This document shows, one piece after another, positions 1 to 4,281 of a DNA stretch of 6,847 bases. The position numbers were made by a program, and so were the translations under genes. The DNA lies in NCBI GenBank assembly GCA_902495025.1, contig CABUWB010000097.1, forward strand, positions 1-6,847, written 5' to 3'. Source of the stretch: an uncultured Eubacteriales bacterium (lineage in GTDB: Bacteria; Bacillota; Clostridia; Lachnospirales; CAG-274). Below the pieces are notes generated by a model. That model worked only from the letters and a program-made list of their open reading frames with translations, searched no databases and was not told where the DNA came from. Position 1 is the first letter of the stretch. The number at the start of each line of letters is the position of its first letter.

Positions 1-127
1 CATAATATCCTTTATCCAAATACTCACCATATAACTTAGATGTATGGACAAAATATGTATTGCCATCCTCACCAAGAATAAAACCATATCCTTTATTGTG
101 GCAAAACTTTGTTACTTTTCCAAACAT
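1..127 (-). CDS. Cold-shock-domain protein, 3' part outside window
   Basis: Reading leftward from the ATG at 127, 42 codons are open to the window edge; the C-terminus is missing. The start of a cold-shock nucleic-acid-binding fold is plain: MFGKVTKF (residues 1-8), the RNP1-like KGYGFI (12-17) and the RNP2-like YFVHTS (25-30), with a DG turn between them (21-22). The family binds single-stranded RNA or DNA, usually as an RNA chaperone or antiterminator. A GGAGGTC ribosome site lies at 134-140, six bases from the ATG. It follows the excisionase-like gene by 17 bases, so it is probably the latest gene visible in the leftward operon. The residues between the RNP motifs and after them depart from CspA-type proteins, so I read it as an element-borne relative, not the housekeeping copy. 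Family sure; role unknown. Confidence 0.85.
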   Translation of the reverse strand, partial: MFGKVTKFCHNKGYGFILGEDGNTYFVHTSKLYGEYLDKGYY

Positions 128-144
128 TTAAAAGACCTCCATCT

Positions 145-333
145 CTATAACTTAGTGTAATCCAATTTGACCTCTTTTACCGACTTAATCCAATTATAAA
201 AATCATCTTCTTCTACTCGATATTCTTGACCAATCTTGATAGAAGGAAATCCCTCTGTACGCATAAGTGCCTTTGTTTTTCTGTTATTCAGTTTTAATAT
301 GTCTTTTATATCATCCTCTGTCAGAAAATTCAT
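145..333 (-). CDS. Excisionase-like helix-turn-helix DNA-binding protein
   Basis: This 62-aa protein has the layout of the MerR-like HTH_17/excisionase group. FLTEDDIKDILKL (3-15) forms the first helix and turn, NRKTKALMRTEGFPSIKIG (17-35) spans the recognition helix and wing, and YRVEEDDFYNWI (38-49) is the hallmark closing segment. Such proteins bind DNA as small winged-helix factors, commonly as recombination directionality factors (Xis) or as regulators in phages and integrative elements. The ATG (333-331) shares its A with the TAA of the preceding 174-aa gene (TAATG), with an AAGGA site at 343-347, so translation is coupled. No integrase gene is next to it, which argues for caution over calling it Xis; a general regulator is equally possible. 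Confidence 0.75.
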   Translation of the reverse strand: MNFLTEDDIKDILKLNNRKTKALMRTEGFPSIKIGQEYRVEEDDFYNWIKSVKEVKLDYTKL

Positions 334-857
334 TATTCATTATCCTTTGCTCTTTCATTTTTTATATTCTGTAAATACCTAATCATTTTGTCATAGTCAC
401 CGCTTGTAATAATGTGACCTTTTTCTCCGTAATTCAAGATCTTAAATTCTGCTAACTTGTGAAATGAATTGTTCATTGCAAGGTAAAATCCTAAAGGCTT
501 TGCTACTCCTATCACTCTGCCATATAATTTGTTACGCAATCTCTTTAATTCGTCTTTGAAATAGGCTCTACCATGTGATTCATTATTCAGTAATTTTTCT
601 ATGTATTTATAGATATTCTGGAATGTGTGATTATACTTTTCACGGATTTTTTCATCTTTATTTTTTATACGTTTCCGATAGACTAATTTATCATCTACAA
701 TACAAAATACTGGTTGATTATTAATTCTAAAATCGTTTTTGAACCAATTAGACCACATATCAAATACTTCTGCCCTTGAAAAATCTTTCTTTTTCAAATC
801 ACAGAAATAGTGTGCAATGAGCAGTTCTTTTTCTAATAAATTGTCAATATATATCAT
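333..857 (-). CDS. Hypothetical protein, 174 aa, element-borne
   Basis: I do not recognise this protein. It is soluble, lysine- and aromatic-rich, with no signal peptide or membrane segment. The N-terminal third (1-60) has the feel of a small folded domain ending in QPVFCIVDDKLVYRKRIKNK (positions 48-67). A charged helical stretch follows (about 65-110), then a more hydrophobic segment GRVIGVAKPLGFYLAM (about 113-128) and a basic tail. The ATG is preceded by AGGAAGGA at the far side of a short A-rich spacer, and also by an AAGGA directly against the start. Its stop overlaps the start of the excisionase-like gene by one base, so the two are probably made together. The strong positive charge is compatible with nucleic-acid contact, but that is inference only. 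Confidence 0.7.
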   Translation of the reverse strand: MIYIDNLLEKELLIAHYFCDLKKKDFSRAEVFDMWSNWFKNDFRINNQPVFCIVDDKLVYRKRIKNKDEKIREKYNHTFQNIYKYIEKLLNNESHGRAYFKDELKRLRNKLYGRVIGVAKPLGFYLAMNNSFHKLAEFKILNYGEKGHIITSGDYDKMIRYLQNIKNERAKDNE

Positions 858-901
858 TCCTTTTATTCCTTCCTCTACTGCAATATGGAACTTTATATTT
901 C

Positions 902-1138
902 TTAATATTCTCCGTCAAAATCTGTTTCTTTTCTATACAGATATTTACTATCAAGTTTTGTAATTGCCATTGCATTTCTCTGTCGTCTGGAATCCTCTTC
1001 AATTTCATCAATAGCAATTTCTAAATGTCTATTAACAATTTTTGATAATTCATCAATATCTTTAATTTTTCCGTACAAATTTAATAATCTGCTGATATTC
1101 TTTTCATCAAGAATAACAACCTTGTCTCTTAATTCCAT
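902..1138 (-). CDS. Small hypothetical helical protein, 78 aa
   Basis: I do not recognise a family. The sequence predicts almost entirely helix: residues 14-52 alternate hydrophobic and charged positions (SRLLNLYGKIKDIDELSKIV, then HLEIAIDEIEEDSRRQR), suggesting a helical hairpin or coiled-coil dimer. The C-terminal 20 residues are polar and tyrosine-rich. A good GGAGG site lies at 1153-1157, but about 14 bases from the ATG, longer than usual; no better in-frame start is closer to it. It sits between the gp10-like and the 174-aa genes on the same strand, 64 bases after the former and 44 before the latter. The intercistronic hairpin at 1165-1212 ends just upstream of the ribosome site and could modulate its translation. 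Confidence 0.65.
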   Translation of the reverse strand: MELRDKVVILDEKNISRLLNLYGKIKDIDELSKIVNRHLEIAIDEIEEDSRRQRNAMAITKLDSKYLYRKETDFDGEY

Positions 1139-1164
1139 TTATATACTTTCTTCCTCCAATCAGA

Positions 1165-1212
1165 AAGAGTGTTCATAGAATGACTAACTTCTTAATTCTA
1201 TATCACACTCTT
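1165..1212 (-). repeat. Intercistronic long hairpin between two element genes
   Basis: AAGAGTGT (1165-1172) pairs perfectly with ACACTCTT (1205-1212), and ATAGAAT (1175-1181) pairs with ATTCTAT (1195-1201). The stems are separated by a 2x3 internal loop and capped by a 13-base loop. In the leftward mRNA the structure begins inside the last codons of the 145-aa gene, covers its TGA stop, and ends just before the GGAGG site of the 78-aa gene. The 3' flank is TTTCTG at best, so it is a poor terminator. A role in mRNA processing, in setting the ratio of the two proteins, or as a protein-binding site is inferred; the pairing itself is directly visible. Confidence 0.6.
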
Positions 1213-1640
1213 ACCGAAAATCCTTTGCTTTTTAAATAGGCTATTGCTGATTTTAATAAACTACCATTATTAATTGTATTATCCATAGTATCATTCCAAA
1301 CATGAGGCTTATGATTTACTGACAAACCACCATGCAGCCCTTCATTTGCCCATGTAACCACTTGGTATCCTGTTACATTTACATATTCGTCCATAGCCTC
1401 ATAATCAATATATATACTCGCCTTGGCTCCATTTCTATAAGGCTTTGCATCTACCTTTACCGCAGACCGCAAAAAATCCATAGTTCTGTTATATACTTTA
1501 GGAGTCCAACCCACGTAATACTCATATAAAAAATAGTTAAGGGTTTGATATACTTCTTTAGCCATTTCATCAACCATTTTTACTAAAATAGGTTGAATTG
1601 ACTTTTGTAGTTGTTCCATATTACTAATATGTTTAGCCAT
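1203..1640 (-). CDS. Phage gp10-like (minor structural) protein, tentative
   Basis: This 145-aa protein begins with a helical segment (5-40). It then has YYVGWTPKVYNRTMDFLRS (41-59), the 'Y-x-P-x-x-Y-x-RT' pattern I associate with HK97 gp10-like head-tail/tail-completion or minor capsid proteins of Firmicute phages. A beta-rich part follows (72-96) with a conserved-looking WANEGLHGG (97-105), and a C-terminal helix (128-140). There is no signal peptide. Its ATG shares one base with the TAA of the 31-codon ORF before it, and GAGGAAG (1645-1651) inside that ORF is the ribosome site. No terminase, portal or capsid gene is nearby, so it may be a relic, a repurposed protein in a non-phage element, or a superficial resemblance. 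The ORF is sure; the family is a guess from motif memory. Confidence 0.5.
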   Translation of the reverse strand: MAKHISNMEQLQKSIQPILVKMVDEMAKEVYQTLNYFLYEYYVGWTPKVYNRTMDFLRSAVKVDAKPYRNGAKASIYIDYEAMDEYVNVTGYQVVTWANEGLHGGLSVNHKPHVWNDTMDNTINNGSLLKSAIAYLKSKGFSVRV

Positions 1641-1735
1641 TATTCTTCCTCACTCTCATCATTGATTTGTTCCCAGTTTATCTTACCACATTCAACATCA
1701 ATGCGTTTTATCGGCGGCTTATTTTTAATAGACAT
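1640..1735 (-). CDS. Short ORF, 31 aa, probably the 3' half of a split gene
   Basis: The ORF starts with ATG at 1735 (MSIKNKPPIKRIDVECGK) and ends in an acidic tail (ESEEE) at a TAA that overlaps the next ATG as TAATG. That precise coupling to the 145-aa gene suggests it is really translated. Its own ATG has no convincing ribosome site, and it begins inside the last codons of the preceding 24-codon ORF, which has an excellent one. Removing a single A from the A5 tract at 1745-1749 fuses the two into one open frame of about 52 codons. I therefore read this as the distal half of one small gene, split by a real frameshift, a programmed shift or a sequencing slip. No family is recognised. Confidence 0.5.
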   Translation of the reverse strand: MSIKNKPPIKRIDVECGKINWEQINDESEEE

Positions 1736-1799
1736 TGACTGAGCTTTTTAATATTCTTTTTACAATTTTTTCTATTGTTAGACCATAATCATTCGGCAT
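1725..1799 (-). CDS. Short ORF, 24 aa, first of the leftward operon; probably the 5' half of a split gene
   Basis: The ATG at 1799 is preceded by AAGGAGGT (1807-1814) at seven bases, the best ribosome site in the AT-rich region, and by the promoter at 1870-1899. The peptide starts MPNDYGLTIEKIVKRILKS and then stops at 1725. The stretch LTIEKIVKRIL is an amphipathic basic helix. The stop overlaps the 31-codon ORF by 11 bases in another frame. With four instead of five A's at 1745-1749 the frame continues through to the TAATG boundary, giving about 52 aa. It may also act as it stands, as a leader peptide whose translation reloads ribosomes onto the next frame. Function unknown. Confidence 0.5.
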   Translation of the reverse strand: MPNDYGLTIEKIVKRILKSSVNVY

Positions 1800-1869
1800 T
1801 GTCTTAACCTCCTTATTAAATTTATATTTATTTACCTCATAAGTATCCTGTTTAATTTACTTTGAATAC

Positions 1870-1899
1870 TAAATAAGGACACTATTCATTGCAAGTCAA
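1870..1899 (-). promoter_or_regulatory. Predicted sigma-A-type promoter of the leftward operon
   Basis: Reading leftward, TTGACT (1899-1894) and TATTTA (1875-1870) are separated by 18 bases. This puts transcription start near 1863 and leaves a leader of about 60 bases before the AAGGAGG site of the first small gene. The -35 box matches five of six consensus positions; the -10 is weaker and the spacer is one base long, as expected for a controlled promoter. One arm of the inverted repeat overlaps the spacer and -10 box; the other sits just upstream of the -35. Confidence 0.6.
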
Positions 1900-1918
1900 C
1901 AACAAATAATGTCCTTAT
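1873..1918. repeat. 9-bp inverted repeat bracketing the -35 box, candidate operator
   Basis: ATAAGGACA (1873-1881) is repeated as its exact reverse complement TGTCCTTAT (1910-1918), with 28 bases between. The centre-to-centre distance is 37 bp. One arm overlaps the -10 region of the predicted leftward promoter and the other lies upstream of its -35, a layout that would suit a repressor or activator binding two half-sites. The same pairing could instead form a hairpin with a large loop. That the arms match is seen; regulation is inferred. No repressor gene is visible in the window other than the excisionase-like protein. Confidence 0.5.
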
Positions 1919-1964
1919 GCTAATACTCAAATATTTTCAATATCTATATTCCCTTTGATTTAAC

Positions 1965-2021
1965 TACACCATTTACTACACCTTTTAATACACCATTTTT
2001 CCAAAAAATTACACCAATTTA
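1965..2021. repeat. Four TACACC direct repeats, three at 12-bp period
   Basis: TACACC occurs at 1965-1970, 1977-1982, 1989-1994 and 2010-2015. The first three start exactly 12 bases apart and extend as TACACCATTTAC, TACACCTTTTAA and TACACCATTTTT; the fourth, TACACCAATTTA, starts 21 bases after the third. The tract is non-coding on both strands and lies between the operon promoter and the probable element end. Short iterated sites in this position are typical of arm-type binding sites for tyrosine recombinases or accessory DNA-bending factors, and also of replication-initiator iterons. The repeats are certain; the bound protein is unknown. Confidence 0.65.
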
Positions 2022-2108
2022 TAATAAGTTATAACAGGTTTATTTTTTTCATTGTACTCCAAATCAGCTTAAACAACCCTAAAATGCCAATAAAAGAGAG
2101 ATTTTATT

Positions 2109-2162
2109 TTAAACAAAAAAATGAGCTGTAAAGAACTTAATAAATTCCTTTTTATAGCTCAT
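2109..2162 (-). CDS. 17-codon minigene or leader peptide
   Basis: A leftward ORF, MSYKKEFIKFFTAHFFV, begins with ATG at 2162. A perfect GGAGG site lies at 2169-2173, six bases away, and a good promoter at 2195-2223. The peptide is basic at its start and aromatic-rich at its end. Its codons 1-4 and 11-14 are the two arms of a terminator hairpin, and its TAA (2111-2109) falls in the T-rich tail. The whole transcript would therefore be only about 80 bases unless termination is relieved. The plausible readings are an attenuator leader peptide controlling read-through to the leftward operon, a small bioactive peptide, or a chance ORF in a terminator. The complete set of expression signals favours one of the first two, but there is no homology to support it. 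Confidence 0.45.
   Translation of the reverse strand: MSYKKEFIKFFTAHFFV
2111..2162 (-). terminator. Rho-independent terminator overlapping the 17-codon ORF
   Basis: In the leftward RNA, ATGAGCTATAAA pairs with TTTACAGCTCAT (plus-strand arms 2121-2132 and 2151-2162; 11 Watson-Crick pairs and one G-U), around an 18-base loop that can add a few inner pairs. Six T's, then G and TTT, follow directly (2120-2111). The other strand has no T tract after the stem, so it terminates leftward transcription only. The start codon of the short ORF lies at the base of the stem, which couples translation and folding. Confidence 0.7.
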
Positions 2163-2194
2163 AATAAACCTCCGTTTTATCCGTTTTTTATTTT

Positions 2195-2223
2195 ATTTTA
2201 ACACAGCTTTACCTTAATTACAA
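2195..2223 (-). promoter_or_regulatory. Predicted promoter of the 17-codon unit
   Basis: Leftward TTGTAA (2223-2218) and TAAAAT (2200-2195) are exactly 17 bases apart, each one or two mismatches from the sigma-A consensus. Transcription would start near 2188, about 25 bases before the ATG at 2162 and just upstream of the GGAGG site. It is divergent from the transporter promoter at 2243-2271, about 20 bases away. Confidence 0.55.
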
Positions 2224-2242
2224 TCACTTTTAACGCCGATAC

Positions 2243-2271
2243 TTGTTAAAATAAGCAAAATCTGTTATACT
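2243..2271 (+). promoter_or_regulatory. Predicted sigma-A promoter of the DMT transporter gene
   Basis: TTGTTA (2243-2248) and TATACT (2266-2271) are separated by 17 bases. The predicted start near 2278 leaves a very short leader with an AAAGGGG ribosome site at 2285-2291, seven bases before the ATG. No operator-like symmetry is evident in the short leader. Confidence 0.7.
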
Positions 2272-2298
2272 TTTTTAGTAAAAGAAAGGGGTCTTAAT

Positions 2299-3165
2299 AT
2301 GACAGAAAAGAAAAAGGGCATAGCCTTTATCATACTTTCGGCATTCTGCTTTGCACTGATGAATGCCTTTGTGCGCCTTGCAGGCGACATACCCACCATA
2401 CAAAAGAGCTTTTTCCGCAACTTTATAGCCTTTATATTTGCAGGCATGGTACTTATGGGCTCTGGAAACGGTATCCATTATAAAAAGGAGGATTTGCCGC
2501 TGCTTATACTGCGCTCATTTATGGGTACGGTTGGCATACTGGGCAATTTTTATGCAGTTGACCACCTCAACATTGCCGATGCGTCAATGCTCAACAAGCT
2601 TTCGCCGTTTTTTGCCATTATATTTTCCTTTATATTTTTGAGGGAAAAGCCACGCCTTATACAGGCGGCAGGCGTTGTTATTGCCTTTATTGGCAGCCTT
2701 TTTATAATTAAGCCTACAATGAATTTATCCGAGTTTGCACCTGCGCTTGCAGGTCTTGCAGGCGGCATGGGCGCAGGCGTTGCCTACACTGCCGTACGTG
2801 CGCTTGGCAAAAGGGGCGTAAAGGGGCCTCTTATAGTGTTTTTCTTTTCGGGCTTTTCGTGTCTTGTAACGCTGCCCTACCTTATGTTTAACTTTCACCC
2901 TATGAGCCTTGTGCAGCTTATAATACTGCTTATGGCAGGTCTTGCTGCCTCTGGCGGTCAGTTTGCCATAACCGCTGCCTACTCGCACGCACCTGCAAAG
3001 GAAATTTCGGTATTTGACTATACAAACATAGTATTTTCGGCAATACTGGGATTTTTCCTTTTCGACCAGCTGCCAGACATATACAGCTTTATAGGCTATA
3101 TAATAATCTGCGGCGTATCGGTAATGATGTTCTTTTCTGACAACAAAGCACAAAAAATGGCTTAA
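2299..3165 (+). CDS. DMT superfamily (EamA-family) transporter
   Basis: This 288-aa protein is of normal length for the drug/metabolite transporter superfamily and is predicted to have ten membrane helices in two EamA repeats (about 7-138 and 148-280). The first helix covers GIAFIILSAFCFALMNAFVR (7-26). Each repeat closes with the family's characteristic segment: LSPFFAIIFSFIFLREKP at 101-118, and YTNIVFSAILGFFLFDQLPD at 241-260. Members move amino acids, nucleosides or other metabolites, mostly out of the cell; the substrate cannot be told from sequence. The ATG is fixed by the AAAGGGG site seven bases upstream and the promoter before it. It is the first chromosome-like gene right of the AT-rich cassette. 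There is no clear terminator after it, so some transcripts may run into the peptidase gene. Confidence 0.93.
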   Translation: MTEKKKGIAFIILSAFCFALMNAFVRLAGDIPTIQKSFFRNFIAFIFAGMVLMGSGNGIHYKKEDLPLLILRSFMGTVGILGNFYAVDHLNIADASMLNKLSPFFAIIFSFIFLREKPRLIQAAGVVIAFIGSLFIIKPTMNLSEFAPALAGLAGGMGAGVAYTAVRALGKRGVKGPLIVFFFSGFSCLVTLPYLMFNFHPMSLVQLIILLMAGLAASGGQFAITAAYSHAPAKEISVFDYTNIVFSAILGFFLFDQLPDIYSFIGYIIICGVSVMMFFSDNKAQKMA

Positions 3166-3170
3166 AATAC

Positions 3171-3199
3171 TGGACATCTGCCAAAAAAAAGTATATAAT
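3171..3199 (+). promoter_or_regulatory. Predicted sigma-A promoter of the NlpC/P60 gene
   Basis: TGGACA (3171-3176) and a perfect TATAAT (3194-3199) are 17 bases apart, with an A8 tract (3183-3190) in the spacer. The -35 begins five bases after the transporter's stop codon. Transcription would start near 3206, just before the tandem repeat in the leader. Confidence 0.75.
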
Positions 3200-3210
3200 A
3201 CAATTTTGAT

Positions 3211-3230
3211 GATTAACACCGATTAACACC
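3211..3230 (+). repeat. Perfect 10-bp tandem duplication in the peptidase leader
   Basis: GATTAACACC occurs twice back to back (3211-3220, 3221-3230), immediately downstream of the predicted start site. A second small duplication follows: GCACAGGGG at 3231-3239 and again at 3250-3258, the first copy forming the ribosome site (AGGGGG, 3235-3240) and the second lying just inside the coding sequence. The tandem could be a one-turn-spaced regulator site or simple replication slippage. Confidence 0.7.
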
Positions 3231-3247
3231 GCACAGGGGGAATTATT

Positions 3248-4165
3248 TTGCACAGGGGCAGACTGATTACCGTCATATATTCCGTTTTAAGCGTAATATT
3301 ATGTACGGGTATTATACTGTTTTTAAATACCGCCAGCTTTGATACCATGGCGCAGGAGGCACAGTCCGCTGCGGAGCAGACAAGCCTTACGCCTGTACAG
3401 AAGGCACTTTTAAAGCATATTCAGAATATAGAAAATCCGCAGTACAGGCACGCACTTATATTCAAGCGTATTGAAAAGCTGCTTGAGGAAAGCTATACGG
3501 CAGAAAACCTGCAATTTGCCGAAGAAACCTTTATACCGCAGGCAGGCAGGGCATACACACCAAGGGATATTGTTGTTACAGACGGCGCCCTTATACTTAA
3601 AAAGTATGCGGACATACCCGACGATACAGCCTCGCCAAGGCTTATGGTGCTTAACACAGGCTCCTGCCTTATTGACTCAGTACCGTATTTCTGGGGTGGC
3701 AAGGCCTCCCACAAGGGCTGGAACGAGCATTGGGGACAGGACGTTGTTGTATCAGGCGGCAGCTTTATAGCACAGGTTGCGGCAGAAGGCTCGCAGGAGC
3801 TGCGTTATGCAGATGCAGAGGGTACACAGGTGCTTATACCCTACGGACTTGACTGCTCCGGCTTTGTTGACTGGGCTTACTGGACAGCACTTGGCTACCG
3901 CATAGGCACCAACACAAGAGAGCAGTTTGCAAACTCAAACGAAATTACGGAGGACGAGCTTTTGCCAGGGGATTTAGGCTTTTTATGCCTGCCTACCGAC
4001 CCTGCCGTAAACCATGTCGGGCTTTATGTAGGCAAGGACAAGCTGGGGCGGAAGATGTGGCTGCACTGCAGCTCCAGCAAAGGCGTAACCATAGGCAGCT
4101 GCGATTTTATCTATTTCCGCAGACCCAACATTGATATTTATTATAACGAAAACGCCCGTAAGTAA
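3248..4165 (+). CDS. NlpC/P60-family cysteine peptidase, membrane-anchored or secreted
   Basis: This 305-aa protein has an N-terminal hydrophobic segment (residues 7-28) serving as signal peptide or anchor, a helical linker region (about 45-92), and a C-terminal NlpC/P60 domain (about 140-292). The family cleaves peptide bonds in peptidoglycan stems, typically gamma-D-Glu to diamino acid, outside the cell. YFWGG (147-151) opens the domain, GLDCSGFVDWAYW carries the nucleophile Cys203, NHVGLYVG the catalytic His256, and WLHCSS the third polar residue His273. The gap of about 50 residues between YFWGG and DCSG is longer than in simple members and marks an insertion. TTG is the start: AGGGGG lies seven bases upstream and no ATG or GTG fits. 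The gene has its own promoter and a terminator at its stop, so it is monocistronic. The physiological role (cell separation, remodelling, turnover) is not determinable. Confidence 0.93.
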   Translation: MHRGRLITVIYSVLSVILCTGIILFLNTASFDTMAQEAQSAAEQTSLTPVQKALLKHIQNIENPQYRHALIFKRIEKLLEESYTAENLQFAEETFIPQAGRAYTPRDIVVTDGALILKKYADIPDDTASPRLMVLNTGSCLIDSVPYFWGGKASHKGWNEHWGQDVVVSGGSFIAQVAAEGSQELRYADAEGTQVLIPYGLDCSGFVDWAYWTALGYRIGTNTREQFANSNEITEDELLPGDLGFLCLPTDPAVNHVGLYVGKDKLGRKMWLHCSSSKGVTIGSCDFIYFRRPNIDIYYNENARK

Positions 4166-4179
4166 ATCGGGCGTTTTTT
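4149..4179 (+). terminator. Rho-independent terminator overlapping the NlpC/P60 stop codon
   Basis: ACGCCCG (4152-4158) pairs with CGGGCGT (4168-4174) around a nine-base loop, extended by flanking A/T pairs, and T's run from 4174 to 4179. The last codons of the peptidase form the left arm and its TAA lies in the loop, leaving effectively no 3' untranslated region before the hairpin. Confidence 0.9.
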
Positions 4180-4205
4180 AATACAGAATTTAAAAGCAAT
4201 AAATG

Positions 4206-4235
4206 AAAATACCCTGCAAAGCTGCAGGGCATTTT
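4206..4235 (-). terminator. Hairpin terminator for the converging RND gene
   Basis: CCCTGCA (4212-4218) pairs with TGCAGGG (4223-4229) around a four-base loop. After one A-C mismatch the stem can extend with AAAAT/ATTTT. It lies about 50 bases beyond the RND stop codon in its reading direction, followed there by a T-rich stretch (TATTTTCATTT). In the rightward sense it is followed by CATTTTCG, so it may act weakly on that strand as a back-up. Confidence 0.75.
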
Positions 4236-4281
4236 CGCAAATGGAAGTTATTGTGGGATATTTCCCTTTATATCAGACGGC

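Larger units (their letters stand above)
1815..2298. other. Non-coding junction between AT-rich cassette and chromosome-like genes
   Basis: This gap of about 480 bases contains no ORF of ordinary size. It holds, from left to right, the leftward promoter with its inverted repeat, four TACACC repeats, a tiny self-terminating minus-strand unit around a 17-codon ORF, that unit's promoter, and the rightward promoter of the transporter gene. Base composition changes across it from very AT-rich to balanced. No integrase gene and no obvious tRNA 3' end is present, so no attachment core can be named from this window alone. It is the most likely place for the element's end. Confidence 0.5.

Noticed and set aside
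1332..1529. 65-codon plus-strand ORF opposite the gp10-like gene
   Set aside because: Ile/Tyr/His-rich antisense reading with no ribosome site; the minus-strand frame has coupling, a ribosome site and motifs.
1965..2021. TACACC repeats as a CRISPR array
   Set aside because: The units are 6-12 bases and adjacent, with no spacers of 25-40 bases and no cas genes.
2019..2036. TTATAA and GTTATAAC palindromes as an attachment core or operator
   Set aside because: They are short self-complementary AT-rich words expected by chance in such DNA, and no second copy was recognised.
1965..2040. Minus-strand reading of the TACACC tract as a C-terminal peptide with repeated Trp-Cys
   Set aside because: The frame opens directly after a stop, has no start codon or ribosome site, and its Trp-Cys pattern is simply what the DNA repeat encodes; an integrase tail was considered but nothing upstream supports it.
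2034..2070. Seven-codon ORF starting MKKINLL after a GGAG-like site on the minus strand
   Set aside because: It is too short to support as a gene and has no separate promoter; noted only because it lies downstream of the 17-codon unit.
2725..3219. 164-codon minus-strand ORF opposite the transporter
   Set aside because: It is antisense to an unmistakable ten-helix transporter, has a low-complexity Lys/Tyr/Cys/His composition typical of antisense translation, and no ribosome site or promoter.
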